The translations under genes and the position numbers were made by a program. From the NCBI RefSeq assembly GCF_000719335.1, contig NZ_JOGB01000033.1, forward strand, positions 1 to 64,000: 64,000 bases of DNA, read 5' to 3'. Position 1 is the stretch's first letter, and every line of letters starts with the position of its first letter. The notes under the pieces are model-generated. The model was not told the origin of the DNA, did no database searches, and saw only the letters and a list, made by a program, of their open reading frames with translations. The stretch is from Streptomyces sp. NRRL S-87. Lineage in GTDB: Bacteria; Actinomycetota; Actinomycetes; Streptomycetales; Streptomycetaceae. This document shows, piece after piece, positions 24,182 to 33,374 of the stretch.

Positions 24182-24688
24182 TCAGCCGCGCTGATGGCTC
24201 ACCCACGCCGACCGCACTTCCTTCCAGCAGCGCCCGGTCAGCTGGAGCAGGTCGGCGGGCCCGACGGCGACCGCCACGGTGTCGCTGTCGAGGTCCCACC
24301 ACCGGTCGCACTCGATGTGCAGGCGCACCAGGTCGGTCCCGGGGTACGGGTTGTGGCAGCGCGCGGTGACGTGGGACCCGGCGATCTCGGTGTCGCAGTC
24401 GGCCCCGAACAGCTCGCGGCGCCCCGGCCGGGTCGGCTGGGCGGGCGGCTCGACGGGCAGCTCCGCCGGGTCCACGCCGGCCTCCGCGCCGGAGAGGGGG
24501 TCGAGCGGGTCCGGAACGGCCTCGCCCGCGGCGGGCGCGCCCTCGGATCCGGCCACGCCCTCCGCTCCGGCCACGGCCGCGGGGTCGGCCCCGGGGGCCG
24601 CGTCGGCCGCCGCCCCGGGCGCGAGGAGGCCGGTCAGCACGATGGCAGCGGCCAGCAGTGTCGTCGTACGGCTGCGGATCGGACGCAC
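24182..24688 (-). CDS. Secreted hypothetical protein
   Basis: 168 residues with a clear signal peptide (MRPIRSRTTTLLAAAIVLTGLLAPGAAADA). A Pro/Ala/Gly/Glu low-complexity stretch (30-95) and a compact C-terminal domain with two conserved-looking Cys pairs (FGADCDTE, ARCHNPYPG, IECDRWWD, GRCWKEV) follow, probably disulfide-bonded outside the cell. The GTG at 24688 has GGGAGGACCGG upstream. Function is unknown. It may be on its own transcript. Confidence 0.78.
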   Translation of the reverse strand: MRPIRSRTTTLLAAAIVLTGLLAPGAAADAAPGADPAAVAGAEGVAGSEGAPAAGEAVPDPLDPLSGAEAGVDPAELPVEPPAQPTRPGRRELFGADCDTEIAGSHVTARCHNPYPGTDLVRLHIECDRWWDLDSDTVAVAVGPADLLQLTGRCWKEVRSAWVSHQRG

Positions 24689-24766
24689 CCGGTCCTCCCT
24701 CCCGCGAGTCGGCCGGGAGCCCCCGCTCGGCGCTCCCCGGGCGTGATCAGTCTGCGGGAAACGCGA

Positions 24767-24796
24767 GGGCCGCGCCTCCCGGAGGAGGCGCGGCCC
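24767..24796. terminator. Terminator downstream of fabI
   Basis: Arms GGGCCGCGCCTCC (24767-24779) and GGAGGCGCGGCCC (24784-24796) form a perfect 13-bp stem with a tetraloop, 50 nt past the fabI stop. Confidence 0.82.
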
Positions 24797-24845
24797 AGGT
24801 GGGTGCGCGCGGCGGCTGGCCCGTACGGGTGAACCCGGTGCGGGG

Positions 24846-25616
24846 TCAGGCGCCCATGATGTGCACGCCGCCGTCGACGTGCACGATCTCGCCGGTGGTC
24901 TTCGGGAACCAGTCCGAGAGCAGGGCGACGACGCCGCGGCCGGCCGGCTCCGCGTCGTTCATGTCCCACGCCAGCGGGGAGCGGTGGTTCCACACGTCGG
25001 CCAGGTCGGAGAAGCCCGGGATGGACTTCGCGGCCATGGAGCCGAGCGGGCCGGCGGAGACCAGGTTGCAGCGGATGTTCTCCTTGCCCAGGTCGCGGGC
25101 GAGGTAGCGGCTGGTGGCCTCCAGCGCGGCCTTGGCCGGACCCATCCAGTCGTACTGCGGCCAGGCGTACTGCGCGTCGAAGGTGAGGCCGACGACGGCC
25201 GCGCCCTCCGCCGGGAACAGCGGCTTGCAGGCCATGGTCAGCGCCTTCAGGGAGAACGCCGAAACGTGCATCGCGGTGGACACCGACTCGAACGGCGTGT
25301 TCAGGAAGTTGCCGCCGAGGGCGTCCTGCGGGGCGAAGCCGATCGAGTGGACGACGCCGTCGAGGCCGCCGAGCTCGTCGCGGACGACCTGCTCCAGGCG
25401 GCCCAGGTGCTCGTCGTTGGTGACGTCGAGCTCGATGACCTTGACGGGCTTGGGGAGCTTCTTGGCGATGCGCTCGGTCAGGGTGGGCCGGGGGAAAGCG
25501 GTGAGGATGACCTCGGCGCCCTGCTCCTGGGCCAGCTTGGCGACGTGGAAGGCGATGGAGGACTCCATCAGCACACCAGTGACCAGGATGCGCTTGCCGT
25601 CGAGAATTCCGCTCAT
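24846..25616 (-). CDS. fabI: Enoyl-[acyl-carrier-protein] reductase (NADH) FabI
   Basis: 256 residues. The FabI-type cofactor loop GVLMESSIAFHVAKLAQEQGAEV and the catalytic Tyr-x6-Lys (YDWMGPAK, about 155-162) are intact. It reduces enoyl-ACP in the last step of each fatty-acid elongation cycle and is the InhA-type isoniazid/triclosan target family. It sits 5 nt downstream of fabG, the standard actinomycete reductase pair. The ATG at 25616 follows GTGATCACC. Confidence 0.96.
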   Translation of the reverse strand: MSGILDGKRILVTGVLMESSIAFHVAKLAQEQGAEVILTAFPRPTLTERIAKKLPKPVKVIELDVTNDEHLGRLEQVVRDELGGLDGVVHSIGFAPQDALGGNFLNTPFESVSTAMHVSAFSLKALTMACKPLFPAEGAAVVGLTFDAQYAWPQYDWMGPAKAALEATSRYLARDLGKENIRCNLVSAGPLGSMAAKSIPGFSDLADVWNHRSPLAWDMNDAEPAGRGVVALLSDWFPKTTGEIVHVDGGVHIMGA

Positions 25617-25621
25617 GGTGA

Positions 25622-26341
25622 TCAGTGACCCATGCCCAATCCGCCGTCAACGGGAATGACGGCTCCAGTGATGTACGACGCGTCGTCCGACGCGAGGAAG
25701 CGCACGGCCGAGGCGATCTCCTCGGGCTGCGCGTAGCGGCCGAGCGGCACCTGGGAGACGATGCCGGCGCGCTGCTCGTCGGTGAGCACCTTCGTCATGT
25801 CGGTGTCGACGAAGCCGGGGGCGACGACGTTGAAGGTGATGTTGCGGGAACCCAGCTCGCGGGCGAGGGAGCGGGCGAAGCCGACGAGGCCGGCCTTGGA
25901 AGCGGCGTAGTTCGCCTGGCCCGCCGAGCCGTACAGGCCGACGACGGACGAGATGAGGACGACGCGGCCCTTCTTGGCGCGCAGCATGCCGCGGTTGGCG
26001 CGCTTGACCACGCGGAAGGTGCCGGTGAGGTTCGTGTCGAGGACGGACGTGAAGTCGTCCTCGGACATGCGCATCAGCAGCTGGTCCTTGGTGATGCCGG
26101 CGTTGGCCACCAGCACCTCGACCGCGCCGTGCTTGCCCTCGATCTCCTTGTAGGCCTGCTCCACCTGCTCGGCATCGGTGATGTCGCACCGGACGGGCAG
26201 CACGCCCAGGTCGACGAGCTCCTGCGGGGGCTCCCCCGAGCGGTACGTGATCGCGACCTTGTCGCCCGCGTCGGCGAAGGCGCGGGCGATGGCGAGGCCG
26301 ATGCCCCGGTTTCCTCCGGTGACGAGAACCGAGCGGCTCAA
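25622..26341 (-). CDS. fabG: 3-oxoacyl-[acyl-carrier-protein] reductase FabG
   Basis: 239 residues. TGGNRGIG (8-15), NAG (about 85), Ser in SSVVGLYG and YAASK show a classical SDR; placement just before fabI identifies it as the beta-ketoacyl-ACP reductase of type II fatty-acid synthesis. It uses NADPH. The start is a TTG at 26341, supported by AAAGGGTGATCC upstream and by alignment of MSRSVLVTGG with other family members. A 14-nt palindrome at 26360 lies just ahead of the start. Confidence 0.95.
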   Translation of the reverse strand: MSRSVLVTGGNRGIGLAIARAFADAGDKVAITYRSGEPPQELVDLGVLPVRCDITDAEQVEQAYKEIEGKHGAVEVLVANAGITKDQLLMRMSEDDFTSVLDTNLTGTFRVVKRANRGMLRAKKGRVVLISSVVGLYGSAGQANYAASKAGLVGFARSLARELGSRNITFNVVAPGFVDTDMTKVLTDEQRAGIVSQVPLGRYAQPEEIASAVRFLASDDASYITGAVIPVDGGLGMGH

Positions 26342-26359
26342 CGGATCACCCTTTCCCTA

Positions 26360-26373
26360 GCTGTCTGGACAGC
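26360..26373. promoter_or_regulatory. Palindrome upstream of fabG, possible operator
   Basis: GCTGTC-TG-GACAGC is a perfect inverted repeat 19 nt before the fabG start, downstream of a plausible -10 (GATAGG on the minus strand). It could be a regulator site for the fabG-fabI operon; no regulator is assigned. Confidence 0.4.
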
Positions 26374-26525
26374 GAAAACCTATCGGTCCAGTCGTGTGTA
26401 CGCAGAATCGGTCCTCGACAGGGCCTGAAGTCGACGGCTGTCGAGTCCCTACAGAAAGGTGTAGGCATTCCGGGCGCCGGCGCGACATGATCGGGGCGAC
26501 CGGTCCCGACCACAGGGAGACATCC

Positions 26526-28049
26526 GTGCCTCATTCCATCGACGCGGCGTTCACCGCGCTGCCGCTGCGGGCGCTCGCCGACGCGGCGCTCGCGCGGGCG
26601 CGCGCTCTGGGCGCCGAGCATGCCGACTTCCGGCTCGAGCGGGTCCGCAGCGCCTCGTGGCGCCTGCGGGACGCCAAGCCCGCGGGCTCCTCGGACACCA
26701 CCGACCTCGGCTTCGCCGTCCGGGTGGTGCACGGGGGCAGCTGGGGGTTCGCCTCGGGCGTCGACCTGACCATGGACGGTGCTGCGCGGGTCGCCTCGCA
26801 GGCGGTGGCCATGGCGCAGCTGTCGGCGAAGGTGATCAAGGCGGCCGGCTCGGACGAGCGGGTGGAGCTGGCGGACGAGCCGGTGCACGCGGACCGGACG
26901 TGGGTCTCGGCGTACGAGATCGACCCGTTCACGGTGCCGGACGAGGAGAAGGCCGCCCTGCTGGCGGACTGGAGCAACCGGCTGCTGGCGGCGGACGGCG
27001 TGGCGCACGTGGACGCCTCGCTGCTGGCCGTGCACGAGAACAAGTTCTACGCGGACACCGCGGGCACCGTCACGACCCAGCAGCGGGTACGGATCCACCC
27101 GCAGCTGACGGCGGTGGCCGTGGACGAGCGGACCGGCGAGTTCGACTCGATGCGCACGATCGCGCCCCCGGCGGGCCGCGGCTGGGAGTACCTGCGGGGC
27201 ACCGGCTGGGACTGGGACTCCGAGCTGGAGCGGATCCCGGGGCTGCTGGCGGAGAAGATGCGGGCGCCGAGCGTCGAGGCCGGCCGGTACGACCTGGTGG
27301 TCGACCCGTCGAACCTGTGGCTGACGATCCACGAGTCGATCGGGCACGCCACCGAGCTGGACCGGGCGCTGGGCTACGAGGCGGCGTACGCCGGCACCTC
27401 GTTCGCGACGTTCGACCAGCTCGGCACCCTGAAGTACGGCTCCCCGATCATGAACGTGACCGGTGACCGCACCGCGGAGCACGGCCTGGCCACGGTCGGG
27501 TACGACGACGAGGGCGTCGAGGCGCAGAGCTGGGACCTCGTCAAGGACGGCACCCTGGTCGGCTACCAGCTGGACCGGCGCATCGCGAAGCTGACCGGCC
27601 TCGGCCGCTCGAACGGCTGCGCGTACGCGGACTCCCCCGGGCACGTGCCGGTGCAGCGGATGGCGAACGTCTCGCTGCAGCCGGACCCGGGCGGGCTGTC
27701 GACGGAGGACCTGATCGGCGGGGTCGAGCGGGGCATCTACGTGGTCGGCGACCGCTCCTGGTCGATCGACATGCAGCGGTACAACTTCCAGTTCACCGGC
27801 CAGCGGTTCTTCCGGATCGAGAACGGGCGGCTGGCGGGCCAGCTGCGGGACGTGGCCTACCAGGCGACGACCACCGACTTCTGGGGCTCCATGGAGGCCG
27901 TCGGCGGCCCGCAGACGTACGTCCTGGGCGGCGCCTTCAACTGCGGCAAGGCCCAGCCGGGCCAGGTCGCTGCCGTCTCGCACGGCTGCCCGTCCGCGCT
28001 GTTCCGCGGCGTCAACATCTTGAACACCACCCAGGAGGCCGGCCGATGA
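26526..28049 (+). CDS. tldD: Metalloprotease TldD
   Basis: 507 residues. The zinc motif HESIGH (His269, Glu270, His274, HExxxH type), together with GHATELDRALGYEAAYAGTSFA and the C-terminal GGAFNCGKAQPGQ, identifies TldD. TldD pairs with TldE as a heterodimer that degrades unfolded peptides and trims some ribosomal peptide antibiotics. The GTG at 26526 follows GGGAGACATCC. It overlaps tldE by ATGA, so the subunits are co-translated. Confidence 0.95.
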   Translation: MPHSIDAAFTALPLRALADAALARARALGAEHADFRLERVRSASWRLRDAKPAGSSDTTDLGFAVRVVHGGSWGFASGVDLTMDGAARVASQAVAMAQLSAKVIKAAGSDERVELADEPVHADRTWVSAYEIDPFTVPDEEKAALLADWSNRLLAADGVAHVDASLLAVHENKFYADTAGTVTTQQRVRIHPQLTAVAVDERTGEFDSMRTIAPPAGRGWEYLRGTGWDWDSELERIPGLLAEKMRAPSVEAGRYDLVVDPSNLWLTIHESIGHATELDRALGYEAAYAGTSFATFDQLGTLKYGSPIMNVTGDRTAEHGLATVGYDDEGVEAQSWDLVKDGTLVGYQLDRRIAKLTGLGRSNGCAYADSPGHVPVQRMANVSLQPDPGGLSTEDLIGGVERGIYVVGDRSWSIDMQRYNFQFTGQRFFRIENGRLAGQLRDVAYQATTTDFWGSMEAVGGPQTYVLGGAFNCGKAQPGQVAAVSHGCPSALFRGVNILNTTQEAGR

Positions 28050-29437
28050 CCCGGAGCACGAAGCCGCACGAGATCGTCGAGCGGGCGCTGGAGCTGTCCA
28101 CGGCCGACGGCTGCGTGGTGATCGCGGACGAGGAGTCGACGGCGAACCTGCGCTGGGCGGGCAACGCGCTGACGACGAACGGCGTCACCCGCGGCCGCAC
28201 CCTCACGGTGATCGCCACCGTGGACGGCAAGGAGGGCACCGCCTCCGGCGTGGTCTCCCGCTCCGCCGTCACGGCCGAGGACCTCGAGCCGCTGGTGCGG
28301 GCCGCCGAGGCGGCGGCGCGCGGCGCGGGGCCGGCTGAGGACGCGCAGCCGCTGGTGACGGGGGTCCCGTCGTCCCCGGACTTCACCGACGGGCCGGCCG
28401 AGACCTCCTCGGCGGTGTTCGCGGACTTCGCCCCGGCGCTGGGCGAGGCCTTCGCCCGGGCCCGCGAGGGCGGTCGCGAACTGTACGGGTTCGCCAACCA
28501 CGAGCTGGTCTCCACGTACGTCGGCACCTCGACGGGGCTCCGGCTCCGGCACGACCAGCCGAACGGGACGCTGGAGCTGAACGCGAAGTCGCCCGACCGG
28601 CAGCGGTCGGCCTGGGCCGGCCGGTCCACCCGTGACTTCAAGGACGTCGACCCCGGGGCGCTGGACGCGGAGCTGGCCCGCCGGCTGGGCTGGGCGGAGC
28701 GGCGCATCGAGCTGCCGGCCGGCCGCTACGAGACGCTGCTGCCCCCGACAGCCGTGGCGGACCTGCTGATCTACCAGATGTGGTCGGCGTCCGCGCGGGA
28801 CGCGACCGAGGGCCGCACGGTGTTCTCCAAGCCCGGCGGCGGCACCCGGCTCGGCGAGCGGCTCTCGCCGCTGCCGCTGACGCTGCGCAGCGACCCGAAC
28901 GAGCCCGGCCTCGAGGCGGCGCCGTTCGTCATCGCGCACAGCTCGGGCGACGACGCGTCGGTGTTCGACAACGGTCTGCCGGTGCCGCCGGTGGAGTGGG
29001 TGCGGGGCGGCGAGCTGGCCCACCTGACCACCACCCGGCACACCGCGGCGCTGACCGGGCTGCCCCCGGCCCCCGGCTTCGGCAACCTGGTCCTGGACGC
29101 GGGCGGGGAGAAGTCCCTGGACGAGATGGTGGCGGCCACCGGGCGGGGGCTGCTGCTCACGTGCCTGTGGTACATCCGCGAGGTCGACCCGGCGACGCTG
29201 CTGCTGACCGGCCTGACCCGGGACGGGGTGTACCTCGTCGAGAACGGCGAGGTCGTCGGCGAGGTGAACAACTTCCGGTTCAACGAGTCCCCGGTGGACC
29301 TGCTGTCCCGGGCCACCGAGGCCGGCCGTACCGAGAAGACCCTGCCGCGCGAGTGGAGCGACTGGTTCACCCGGGCCGCGATGCCCGCGCTGCGGATCCC
29401 CGATTTCAACATGAGCTCGGTCAGCAAGGGCGTGTGA
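28046..29437 (+). CDS. tldE: TldE/PmbA family protein, partner of TldD
   Basis: 463 residues. It aligns over its length with the TldD/TldE fold but lacks the HExxxH motif, as expected for the non-catalytic TldE subunit. Features include [23 protein letters not shown] and [21 protein letters not shown]. It starts at ATG 28046 inside the tldD stop. It ends about 88 nt before tyrS, leaving room for a separate tyrS promoter. Confidence 0.94.
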   Translation: MTRSTKPHEIVERALELSTADGCVVIADEESTANLRWAGNALTTNGVTRGRTLTVIATVDGKEGTASGVVSRSAVTAEDLEPLVRAAEAAARGAGPAEDAQPLVTGVPSSPDFTDGPAETSSAVFADFAPALGEAFARAREGGRELYGFANHELVSTYVGTSTGLRLRHDQPNGTLELNAKSPDRQRSAWAGRSTRDFKDVDPGALDAELARRLGWAERRIELPAGRYETLLPPTAVADLLIYQMWSASARDATEGRTVFSKPGGGTRLGERLSPLPLTLRSDPNEPGLEAAPFVIAHSSGDDASVFDNGLPVPPVEWVRGGELAHLTTTRHTAALTGLPPAPGFGNLVLDAGGEKSLDEMVAATGRGLLLTCLWYIREVDPATLLLTGLTRDGVYLVENGEVVGEVNNFRFNESPVDLLSRATEAGRTEKTLPREWSDWFTRAAMPALRIPDFNMSSVSKGV

Positions 29438-29525
29438 CCCCCATAGACTGAGATCCACGCGCCCCGGCGCGTGCCGCGGCCACCGCACCGGCCGCCTCTC
29501 CACCATTCGAAGGAGTCGAAAGACC

Positions 29526-30791
29526 GTGACGGACATCGTCGACGAACTGAAGTGGCGCGGGCTGTTCGCCCAGTCCACCGACGAGGACGCCCTGCGCAAG
29601 GCGCTCGCGGACGGTCCGGTCACCTTCTATTGCGGCTTCGACCCGACGGCCCCGTCGCTGCACGTGGGGCACCTGGTGCAGGTGCTCACCGTGCGCCGGC
29701 TCCAGCAGGCCGGCCACCGGCCGCTGGCGCTGGTCGGCGGGGCCACGGGGCAGATCGGTGACCCGCGCCCGACGGCCGAGCGGACCCTGAACGACCCGGA
29801 GACGGTCGCGAACTGGGTCAACCGGCTGCGCACCCAGATCGAGCCGTTCCTGTCCTTCGAGGGCGAGAACGCCGCGGTGATGGTGAACAACCTGGACTGG
29901 ACGGCGGGCCTGTCCGCCATCGAGTTCCTGCGGGACATCGGCAAGCACTTCCGCGTCAACAAGATGCTGACCAAGGACTCCGTCGCCCGGCGGCTGGAGT
30001 CCCAGGAGGGCATCAGCTACACCGAGTTCAGCTACCAGCTGCTGCAGGGCATGGACTTCCTGGAGCTGTACCGGCGCCACGGCTGCACCCTGCAGCAGGG
30101 CGGGTCGGACCAGTGGGGCAACCTGGTGGCCGGCCTCGACCTGATCCACAAGCTGGAGCCGCACGCGCAGGTGCACGCGCTGGCCACGCCGCTGATGGTC
30201 AAGGCGGACGGCACGAAGTTCGGCAAGACCGAGAGCGGCGCCGTCTGGCTGGACCCGGAGCTGACCACGCCGTACGCGTTCTACCAGTTCTGGCTGAACG
30301 TGGACGACCGGGACGTCTCCACGTACCTGCGCATCCTGTCCTTCAAGAGCCGCGAGGAGCTGGAGGAGCTGGAGGCGCAGACCGCGGAGCGGCCGCAGGC
30401 GCGCGCCGCGCAGCGCGCGCTGGCCGAGGAGCTCACCACGCTGGTGCACGGTGCCGACCAGTGCGCCGCCGTGATCGCCGCCTCGAAGGCCCTCTTCGGG
30501 CAGGGCGACCTGGCGGAGCTGGACGAGGCCACGCTGGCCGCGGCCCTCTCGGAGCTGCCGCACGCCAAGGTCTCCGAACTCGTGGCGGTGCCGGACCTGC
30601 TCGCCGAGACCGGCCTCGTCGCGAGCAAGTCGGCCGGTCGCCGTACGGTCAAGGAGGGCGGGGCGTACGTGAACAACGTCAAGATCACCGCCGAGGACGC
30701 GGTCCCGGCCCGGGAGGAGCTGCTGCACGGGCGTTGGCTGGTGCTGCGTCGCGGCAAGAAGAACCTGGCCGCGGTGGAGCTCACCGGCTGA
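29526..30791 (+). CDS. tyrS: Tyrosyl-tRNA synthetase
   Basis: 421 residues. Class I signatures are PSLHVGH (HIGH-like) and KFGKTE (KMSKS-like); Tyr-binding residues lie in YCGFDP and QGGSDQWGN, and a C-terminal S4 RNA-binding domain starts near [11 protein letters not shown]. It charges tRNA-Tyr. The GTG at 29526 follows GAAGGAGTCGAAAGACC. A -10-like TAGACT at 29444-29449 suggests its own promoter and a 70-nt leader; no T-box is visible. Confidence 0.97.
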   Translation: MTDIVDELKWRGLFAQSTDEDALRKALADGPVTFYCGFDPTAPSLHVGHLVQVLTVRRLQQAGHRPLALVGGATGQIGDPRPTAERTLNDPETVANWVNRLRTQIEPFLSFEGENAAVMVNNLDWTAGLSAIEFLRDIGKHFRVNKMLTKDSVARRLESQEGISYTEFSYQLLQGMDFLELYRRHGCTLQQGGSDQWGNLVAGLDLIHKLEPHAQVHALATPLMVKADGTKFGKTESGAVWLDPELTTPYAFYQFWLNVDDRDVSTYLRILSFKSREELEELEAQTAERPQARAAQRALAEELTTLVHGADQCAAVIAASKALFGQGDLAELDEATLAAALSELPHAKVSELVAVPDLLAETGLVASKSAGRRTVKEGGAYVNNVKITAEDAVPAREELLHGRWLVLRRGKKNLAAVELTG

Positions 30792-30824
30792 CGGCGCCGA
30801 CGGCTCCGGGGCCGCCCGGCAGCA

Positions 30825-30877
30825 CACGGCGAAGGGGCCGGTCCGCACGGTGCGTGCGGACCGGCCCCTTCGCCGTG
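30825..30877. terminator. Terminator after tyrS
   Basis: Arms 30825-30848 and 30854-30877 form a perfect 24-bp stem with a 5-nt loop, sitting between convergent tyrS and the GlsB gene. Confidence 0.9.
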
Positions 30878-30917
30878 CCCACGGGCCTCGACGGGAGCCC
30901 GCGGGTACCGTTCCCCG

Positions 30918-31196
30918 TCACGTCGTCTGGCCGCGCTTGCCCCGGATCGCCATGTACATCATGTCGCCGAGCGCGACGACGGCGATCGCACACGCCAGCT
31001 GGAGCAGGTGGCGGGTCCAGTCGATGCCCCGGGTGTCCGCGACCCCGATCCAGCCGGCCACCGCGTTGCCGAGGATGGCGCCGGCCATGCCGAAGAGGGT
31101 CGTCAGCCACAGGGGCTGGTGCTGCTTGCCGGGCAGGACCGCCCGGGCGATGAGCCCGAGCACGAAGCCCACGATGATCGCCCACAACCAACTCAT
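30918..31196 (-). CDS. GlsB/YeaQ/YmgE family stress-response membrane protein
   Basis: 92 residues with three hydrophobic helices and the family pattern GFVLGLIARAVLPGKQHQPLWLTTLFGMAGAILGN. These small transglycosylase-associated membrane proteins appear in stress and starvation regulons; their biochemistry is unknown. The ATG at 31196 has GGAGGCGAC immediately upstream. It is a single-gene unit. Confidence 0.92.
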   Translation of the reverse strand: MSWLWAIIVGFVLGLIARAVLPGKQHQPLWLTTLFGMAGAILGNAVAGWIGVADTRGIDWTRHLLQLACAIAVVALGDMMYMAIRGKRGQTT

Positions 31197-31419
31197 GTCG
31201 CCTCCTCATGCGGCATGCCGCGCGTACCGCGCAGATGCGCTCAAGTCTCGCCCTACCGGGCTAATGACGCATGTCGGACGCCTCTGTTCGGGGGAGGCCG
31301 TCCCGCCGGTCCGCCGGAGGCCCGACCCCCCGCCCTCGGCAGCACCCGGGACCGGGCGTACCGTGGAGGTCCGGCCCGGGCGAGGAGGCTGCCCGGCGGC
31401 ACGATGGGGTGGTGGAACG

Positions 31420-31746
31420 GTGCGCAAGCGGAACGGTACCGAGGTGTTCCGGATCACCGGAGCCCGGCAGGGGCTGGCCGAGGACGTACGCGGCCGCCAG
31501 CGGCGCTACGTGATCTCGATGGGCATCCGCACGGTGTCGGTGATCCTCACCGTGCTGTTGTGGAACGTCGAGCGGTACGTGGCCGTGGTCACGCTCGTCG
31601 CGGGCGCGCTGCTGCCGTACGTCGCCGTGGTCATCGCCAACGCGGGCCGCGAGCGGGCGCCCTCCCTGCCCTCGCACTTCATCCCGGCGCCGGTGCGTCC
31701 GGCGCTGGACGCGGGAAACCTCAATAAAAGCTCAGATCAATCATGA
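31420..31746 (+). CDS. DUF3099 domain-containing membrane protein
   Basis: 108 residues. The start VRKRNGTEVFRITGARQGLAEDVRGRQRRYVISMGIR and two close hydrophobic helices (about 38-75) are typical of DUF3099, an actinobacterial family of unknown function. The GTG at 31420 is preceded by GGGGTGGTGGAAC; the longer open frame upstream has no family character. Expression is terminated at 31823-31858. Confidence 0.85.
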   Translation: MRKRNGTEVFRITGARQGLAEDVRGRQRRYVISMGIRTVSVILTVLLWNVERYVAVVTLVAGALLPYVAVVIANAGRERAPSLPSHFIPAPVRPALDAGNLNKSSDQS

Positions 31747-31822
31747 AGTTCCGCTGCACCGCACCGGGTCCTGCGTGACATACTGCCTAGGCGCTCCGCA
31801 TCCCCCGTCGGAGCGACGGACC

Positions 31823-31858
31823 GACGCCGGGCAGCTCCCCCCGTGGCTGCTCGGCGTC
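31823..31858 (+). terminator. Terminator after the DUF3099 gene
   Basis: Arms GACGCCGGGCAGC (31823-31835) and GCTGCTCGGCGTC (31846-31858) pair with one G-U, followed by a T-rich tail (GTCATTTCGTCTTCT). Confidence 0.78.
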
Positions 31859-31884
31859 GTCATTTCGTCTTCTAGGGTTGAGGC

Positions 31885-32127
31885 GTGATCCTCCCCATCG
31901 GACCCGACGAGTCCCCCGCCACCCCGATCTGCTCCGCCAAGGGCTGCCGCGCCGCCGCGGTCTGGGTCCTGGCCTGGAACAACCCGAAGCTGCACACGCC
32001 CGAGCGCCGCAAGACGTGGCTGGCCTGCGAGGAGCACCGCGAGCACCTGTCCCAGTTCCTGGGGGTGCGCGGGTTCCTCAAGGACGTCGTGAAGTTCGAG
32101 GACTGGCAGGACCCGGAGGTCCCGTAG
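31885..32127 (+). CDS. Small conserved actinobacterial protein
   Basis: 80 residues. Two Cys in CSAKGC and one in WLACEEHREHLSQFL suggest a small zinc-binding fold. Homologues are often labelled acetone carboxylase in databases, which I regard as a propagated misannotation because this is far too short. The GTG at 31885 lies near a terminator T-tail, so it probably has its own promoter. Function is unknown. Confidence 0.82.
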   Translation: MILPIGPDESPATPICSAKGCRAAAVWVLAWNNPKLHTPERRKTWLACEEHREHLSQFLGVRGFLKDVVKFEDWQDPEVP

Positions 32128-32198
32128 GTCCTGTAGGTCCCGTGGACCCTCGGGGGGCCCTCGGGCCCCGCGGGCCGTGGCCCGGAAGGCCCCGCAGG

Positions 32199-33188
32199 TC
32201 AGCCGCCGATGGCGGACATCGGGCGGTCGGGCTGGAGGAAGGACGGGTCGTCGAGGCCGGAGCCGGCCTTCTTCCCCCACATCGCCACCTTCCACAGGCG
32301 GGCGATCTCCTCGTCCGGGGCGCCCGAGCGCAGGGCCCCGCGCAGGTCGGACTCCTCGGTGGCGAACAGGCAGGTGCGCACCTGGCCGTCCGCGGTCAGC
32401 CGGGTCCGGTCGCAGGCCCGGCAGAACGGCCGGGTGACGGAGGCGATGACGCCGACGGTGGCCGGGCCGCCGTCGACGATCCAGCGCTCGGCGGGGGCGG
32501 AGCCGCGTTCGGCGGCACCCTCCTCGGTGAGGGTGAAGCGGGTGCGCAGCGAGGCGAGGATGTCCCCGGCGGTGATCATGCCGTCGCGCTTCCAGCCGTG
32601 CTGGGCGTCGAGCGGCATCTGCTCGATGAAGCGCAGTTCGTAGCCCTGCTCGACGGCCCAGGCCAGCAGGTCGGGGGCCTCGTCGTCGTTGAGTCCGGGC
32701 ATGAGGACGGCGTTGACCTTGACCGGGGTCAGGCCCGCGTCACGGGCGGCGGCCATGCCGTCGACCACGTCGTGGTGGCGGTCGCGGCGGGTGAGCGTCT
32801 TGAAGACGTCCGGACGCAGGGTGTCGAGCGAGACGTTCACGCGGTCGAGGCCGGCCGCCTTGAGGGCGGCGGCGGTGCGCTTGAGGCCGATGCCGTTGGT
32901 GGTCAGCGACATCCGGGGGCGCGGCTCCAGGGCGGCGCACTGCTCCACGATGCCGACCAGGCCGGGCCGCAGCAGGGGCTCGCCGCCGGTGAAGCGGACC
33001 TCGGTGACGCCGAGGTGGGTGACGGCGATCCGGACCAGGCGGACGATCTCCTCGTCGGTCAGCAGGTCGGGCTTGGCCAGCCACTGCAGGCCCTCTTCGG
33101 GCATGCAGTACGTACAGCGCAGGTTGCACCGGTCGGTGAGCGAGACCCGCAGGTCGGTCGCCACCCGGCCGTAGGTGTCGATGAGCAC
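32199..33188 (-). CDS. moaA: GTP 3',8-cyclase MoaA
   Basis: 329 residues. The radical-SAM cluster CNLRCTYC (near 22-29) and the C-terminal second iron-sulfur site (CRACDRTR ... CLF) are complete, as are GGEPLLRPGL and the GTP-binding C-terminal region. It converts GTP to 3',8-cyclo-GTP, the first step of molybdopterin synthesis. No other moa gene is adjacent. The ATG at 33188 follows GGGAGGGGGCCACA. Confidence 0.96.
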   Translation of the reverse strand: MLIDTYGRVATDLRVSLTDRCNLRCTYCMPEEGLQWLAKPDLLTDEEIVRLVRIAVTHLGVTEVRFTGGEPLLRPGLVGIVEQCAALEPRPRMSLTTNGIGLKRTAAALKAAGLDRVNVSLDTLRPDVFKTLTRRDRHHDVVDGMAAARDAGLTPVKVNAVLMPGLNDDEAPDLLAWAVEQGYELRFIEQMPLDAQHGWKRDGMITAGDILASLRTRFTLTEEGAAERGSAPAERWIVDGGPATVGVIASVTRPFCRACDRTRLTADGQVRTCLFATEESDLRGALRSGAPDEEIARLWKVAMWGKKAGSGLDDPSFLQPDRPMSAIGG

Positions 33189-33288
33189 TGTGGCCCCCTC
33201 CCGTGTCCGGATGTGTAGAGGTTCAACTACGTGTTCGAGCCTACGCGACGCGTGTTACGGACAGACGTGCCCAAAGGAACGAGACGCG

Positions 33289-33326
33289 GCGCGGCCGCGT
33301 CGTAGAGAAGTACGACGCGGCCACGC
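33289..33326. terminator. Hairpin downstream of the acetate symporter gene
   Basis: GCGCGGCCGCGTCGTA (33289-33304) pairs with TACGACGCGGCCACGC (33311-33326) with one mismatch. It lies 48 nt past the symporter stop and upstream of moaA. Confidence 0.7.
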
Positions 33327-33374
33327 TGGGTGAACGCCGGGTGCCGGTGGGCAGCCGCCGGAGCCCCTACGGGC

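Noticed and set aside
29438..29525. T-box leader before tyrS
   Set aside because: The 88-nt gap has no T-box sequence and no specifier-loop structure; a -10-like TAGACT suggests an ordinary promoter.
33189..33374. Molybdenum-cofactor riboswitch before moaA
   Set aside because: The gap carries only the symporter terminator-like hairpin; no conserved Moco motif is seen.
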